From the NCBI GenBank assembly GCA_016932235.1, contig JAFGDF010000168.1, positions 1-8,108 of the forward strand: a stretch of DNA of 8,108 nt, given 5' to 3'. Shown piece after piece: positions 5,681-8,108 of the stretch. The translations under genes were made by a program, and so were the position numbers. The notes beneath the pieces are model-generated. The model made no database searches, was not told the DNA's origin, and saw only the letters and a list, made by a program, of their open reading frames with translations. This stretch comes from Deltaproteobacteria bacterium (GTDB lineage Bacteria > Desulfobacterota > DSM-4660 > Desulfatiglandales > HGW-15). How positions within the stretch are numbered: the first letter of the stretch is position 1; each line of letters begins with the position of its first letter.

Positions 5681-6465
5681 AATAAATCCTCCTTGGGAAA
5701 TCCTTTTATAAACCTTTTTGCAGCCTGATTAAACCCGTCTGCATCGTGGATATTAACGGCATGACCCCCGTCCAGGAGCAGGAGTTCCAGCCCGGGAATA
5801 GTCTTTTCAGCGACCCTGATAAGAGGGACGAATGATTTTTCGAATCGTCCCGCGATCAGCAATGTAGGCACTCTTGTCGCCGGGAGCAGGGGCAGGATGC
5901 CCGATTTCGTTATAGTATACAGTGAAGTATCCCTGAACCCTTCAATCGTTACCTTCTTTACATCATCCAAAAGCGCTTTCCTGATCTCCTCCGGCAGATT
6001 ACGGCCTTTTGAAGGGTGAAAGGGAAACTCATCAATCACTTTTCGGCCCTGTTCTTTGATGCGCCGGATGAGCATGTCCGGATCTCTGTCCGAGCGGACA
6101 TCAGACAGGCCTGAATGGGAGTTGGTAAAGATCTGTCCTGCAATGTGTTCAGGGTGATCAAGGGCGTAACGGAGCGTAAGGGATGCCCCCAGTGACTGAC
6201 CGCATATAAACCATTTTTTAACATCAAGCTCTTTCCGGATCTTCTCAAATTCCAGGACATAATTCTCAGGAGTATAATCCCTGGGATTTTCAGGGGACGA
6301 AGACCGGCCATGCCCGAAAAGCTCGATTATGACCGGACGGCAAAAATTTTTCAGGGCATCCAGGTTGTGAATCCACTGGGCGCGGCTTGACAGCATACCG
6401 TGAACCAGGAGGAGAAAGGGGCCCTGTTCCCCGTGAACTTCATAGTACAGCGCCGTCTTTTCCAT
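5677..6465 (-). CDS. Alpha/beta hydrolase
   Basis: The 262-residue cytoplasmic protein has a full alpha/beta-hydrolase layout. VHGM (21-24) forms the oxyanion-hole region. ELFGHGRSS (48-56) is the usual post-strand motif. GQSLG (89-93) is the nucleophile elbow with Ser91. The C-terminal GGHAVN (233-238) carries the catalytic His235. The usual acid position after strand 7 reads AGRFEKSF (205-212), so Glu209 may stand in for the common Asp. The substrate cannot be predicted; esterase, lipase or C-C hydrolase activity are all possible. The ATG at 6465 follows the zincin gene stop after 2 nt, with AAAGAG as a modest ribosome binding site inside the upstream gene's end. Tight packing indicates one operon. 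Confidence 0.9.
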   Translation of the reverse strand: MEKTALYYEVHGEQGPFLLLVHGMLSSRAQWIHNLDALKNFCRPVIIELFGHGRSSSPENPRDYTPENYVLEFEKIRKELDVKKWFICGQSLGASLTLRYALDHPEHIAGQIFTNSHSGLSDVRSDRDPDMLIRRIKEQGRKVIDEFPFHPSKGRNLPEEIRKALLDDVKKVTIEGFRDTSLYTITKSGILPLLPATRVPTLLIAGRFEKSFVPLIRVAEKTIPGLELLLLDGGHAVNIHDADGFNQAAKRFIKGFPKEDLL

Positions 6466-6467
6466 TT

Positions 6468-7511
6468 TTAAATCTCTTTCGTTAAAAGGGTAATACCCTT
6501 CATCTTTAATGCCTCCCTGATATCCTTTAAGGCATTTTTAGTCAGGCAGAATTCCACAAAATCCTCTGACAGGTCTAATGCAAGGCCTATTTGGGAAATA
6601 AGGGTTAACTCCTTTCCGGTCTCAAACTCGATCCGGTTTTTATGATATTGAAACAGTTCATCCCTTGTGATTTCCACCCCGTCCTTTGCTTCCTGCGGCC
6701 TTACCCTGTTAAGGTATTCAATGCCATGCCCCGCCTTCAGCAGATATCGATAAAAGGCGGAATGCCCGGTTTCCGACAGGCCCTGCTGTAAATAAAAGTT
6801 CAGCAACTCCTCCAGGGTTGCCGTGGATAAAGCAGTGACGTCCATGGGCCTGCCCCTCATAAACAGATCGATATTTCTGGCAAAATGTTCCTCCAGGTCA
6901 TTTTTTCTCGGGGTCAGTGTCGTGTTCAGGGGGTCTTCGATGAATTGTCCTGAAAAGCCCCCGATTAATCCGGCATAACTCTTGTGGGCATCCGGGATCA
7001 GATCGTCGGGAAGCAACGCCCGGGAGGTATTCCCATCCCGGAAAGAATTCATGAGGGCTGACTTTTTTTCATTTTCATCCTCCCTGGTAAGCCATGCGTA
7101 CCATACATGGTGACCGATCTCGTGGATAAAGTCCTGTGCTCCCTTTATGCTTATGATTGAATTGACGGGATTATAATAACTGCCTGTTCCATCATTATAC
7201 TCAATATTTACCTTATCGCTTAAGAGGCGTTTTAATATGGAGTCGGGCATGAGTTCAGCGGTCATTTTCGCTTCGACCCATAATTTCGGATAGGAGCTGT
7301 GCCGGGGCGCGGTCACATCCGTTTGCTCCGAGATAAGGGCAACCACGAGAATCTGCCTGTGTGGATTTTTCCTCCTGTATTCATCGGCAAGGTGATACAG
7401 GGGAGAAGGTTTATCCGAACGGATCATGGTGTAGTCATGGAGTGATTCACCTTTTACAGCCATAAAAAGCCGGTCGACCGTCCGGTTGCTATCCGTTTTT
7501 GATTGCATCAT
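6468..7511 (-). CDS. Uncharacterised HExxH zincin-like protein
   Basis: I do not recognise a named family for this 347-residue protein. It carries a clear zinc-metallopeptidase motif HEIGHH (129-134 region: His130, Glu131, His134). About 75 residues later comes EEHFARNIDLF (207-217), where Glu207 or Glu208 is a likely third zinc ligand, as in gluzincins with an E-x-F-A helix. This pattern resembles the ATLF-like (lethal-factor-like) and related peptidase domains, but the rest of the sequence does not settle the family. There is no signal peptide or membrane segment, so it should act in the cytoplasm. The C-terminal third is helical and charged. The start overlaps the end of the DUF166 gene by 23 nt, with AAGGCG ahead of two adjacent ATGs (7511 and 7508), so translation is likely coupled. 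Peptidase activity is inferred. Confidence 0.75.
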   Translation of the reverse strand: MMQSKTDSNRTVDRLFMAVKGESLHDYTMIRSDKPSPLYHLADEYRRKNPHRQILVVALISEQTDVTAPRHSSYPKLWVEAKMTAELMPDSILKRLLSDKVNIEYNDGTGSYYNPVNSIISIKGAQDFIHEIGHHVWYAWLTREDENEKKSALMNSFRDGNTSRALLPDDLIPDAHKSYAGLIGGFSGQFIEDPLNTTLTPRKNDLEEHFARNIDLFMRGRPMDVTALSTATLEELLNFYLQQGLSETGHSAFYRYLLKAGHGIEYLNRVRPQEAKDGVEITRDELFQYHKNRIEFETGKELTLISQIGLALDLSEDFVEFCLTKNALKDIREALKMKGITLLTKEI

Positions 7512-8108
7512 TAATCGCCTTTTTTAAGGCCTGGTTATGGATCCTTCCTGCGATATGGACAGGGCTTTTCTGATAGATCGGGTCCCAGTCAGCAGGATCA
7601 GCCGTGCAGAAAAACTGTGTTTCCAGTCCTATCCTCTCAACAGCTTTTTCCAGGTTTAATCCGCATATCTTCTCGGCAGCATCCCAGGTCGCGCCGCATG
7701 GAGCGCCCCTGGACACCCGGATTTTTTTCACCACGCCCTTATCGATTTCCAGTACAAATTCAGGCGCACCAAAAAACTCTCCATATCTTCCCAGCACAAA
7801 CTGTCTGGAAAGGGCGCATCATGTTGGAGGAGTTATGGCGCTTTCAACATCGATCTTCTTCCCCGATGCCACAAGAGGCACCTTCTGATTCTCACAAAGG
7901 AGAGCAAGCTCATGGGATATATCCGGATGGACAAGGAAATCAATGACCAGGTCCGCATGGATCTTTTCAGGAAGATAGATTCCTGGATAATCTATCACAG
8001 GTGGAAGGTTGTCTTCAACTGATATTATATCCAATCGGAACATATCCCTTCCATATTTTTTTATTCCAGCAATCTTGCTCTCACCCCGGCCCTTCTGCTG
8101 AAAAACCA
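7489..8108 (-). CDS. DUF166/COG1810 family protein, probable selenoprotein with in-frame TGA (5' end outside window)
   Basis: Conventional reading gives two ORFs, 8043-7819 and 7797-7489, but they share one frame and are separated only by a TGA at 7821-7819. The frame is also open upstream of 8043 to the window edge, so the visible part is 205 residues including the TGA residue. Sequence on both sides fits the DUF166 family: IDYPGIYLPE and a hydrophobic HADLVIDFLVHPD stretch before it; YGEFFGAPEF, RGAPCGATW (133-141) and HIAGRIHN (184-191) after it. At the junction TPPT-TGA-C-ALS implies Sec96-Cys97. The TGA is followed by a SECIS-like hairpin. Pfam lists this family (PF02593) with an uncertain thymidylate-synthase link; the true role is unknown. 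Other cysteines are Cys137, Cys148 and Cys167. A nonsense mutation in a pseudogene is the main alternative. The gene leads the visible operon. Confidence 0.82.
7787..7821 (-). promoter_or_regulatory. Candidate bacterial SECIS element with UGA selenocysteine codon
   Basis: In the mRNA sense the UGA (7821-7819) is followed by UGCGCC and then an 8-bp stem. CUUUCCAG (7812-7805) pairs with CUGGGAAG (7794-7787), with one G-U pair. The 10-nt loop ACAGUUUGUG can close further by ACA-UGU pairing, leaving a GUU apical loop and one unpaired G. The apical G lies 18 nt after the UGA. Bacterial SECIS elements, such as that of E. coli fdhF, sit directly after the UGA with a G near the loop start at about this distance. 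The hairpin is inside the coding sequence, as expected for bacteria. Fold and spacing are seen directly; SelB binding is inferred. Confidence 0.75.

Noticed and set aside
7489..7797. Separate small gene beginning with GTG at 7797
   Set aside because: There is no ribosome binding site ahead of it, it would begin mid-domain, and the reading frame is continuous with the ORF upstream across one TGA. One selenoprotein gene explains it better.
7798..7821. Frameshift or sequencing indel between the two DUF166 parts
   Set aside because: Both parts are in the same frame, so no indel is needed. A point nonsense change remains possible, but the SECIS-like hairpin argues against it.

Overview
The window looks like part of a chromosome or metagenome-assembled genome of an anaerobic bacterium with moderate GC content, most plausibly from Desulfobacterota (deltaproteobacteria) or a neighbouring phylum. 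This is an inference from gene content: a DUF166/COG1810 protein, a stand-alone uroporphyrinogen-decarboxylase-like protein, a cyclic-nucleotide/PilZ fusion, an apparent selenocysteine codon, and dispersed hairpin repeats. No rRNA, tRNA or CRISPR array was recognised.

Left third (1-1696): an AT-rich edge (about 1-230) gives way to a long intergenic stretch of hairpin repeats. There are two repeat families. One is C-rich/G-rich (CCCCTCCC...GGGAGGGG). The other has ends GTCATTC/GAATCC and variable self-complementary cores. They bracket a single plus-strand gene (728-1288) for an M15-type peptidoglycan peptidase of endolysin type.

Middle (1697-3904): a complete class I mannose-6-phosphate isomerase (manA, minus) is divergent from a cNMP-binding + PilZ-like signalling protein (plus). 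The short shared intergenic segment is AT-rich. The signalling gene converges on the next operon across a spacer that carries an 11-bp inverted repeat.

Right half (3905-8108): five minus-strand genes are packed tightly enough to be one operon. In transcription order they are: a DUF166 protein running off the right edge, an uncharacterised HExxH zincin-like protein (23-nt overlap), an alpha/beta hydrolase (2-nt gap), a small PF04020-type membrane protein (ATGA overlap), and a UroD/MtaA-superfamily protein (33-nt gap).

The most interesting point is in the DUF166 gene. It looks like two ORFs, but both lie in one frame, separated by a single TGA (7821-7819) followed by TGC. Family-like sequence runs on both sides of it. 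Six nucleotides after the TGA comes an 8-bp stem-loop whose apical G falls about 18 nt past the TGA, as expected for a bacterial SECIS. The best reading is one selenoprotein with a Sec-Cys dipeptide, which standard gene callers would split or truncate.
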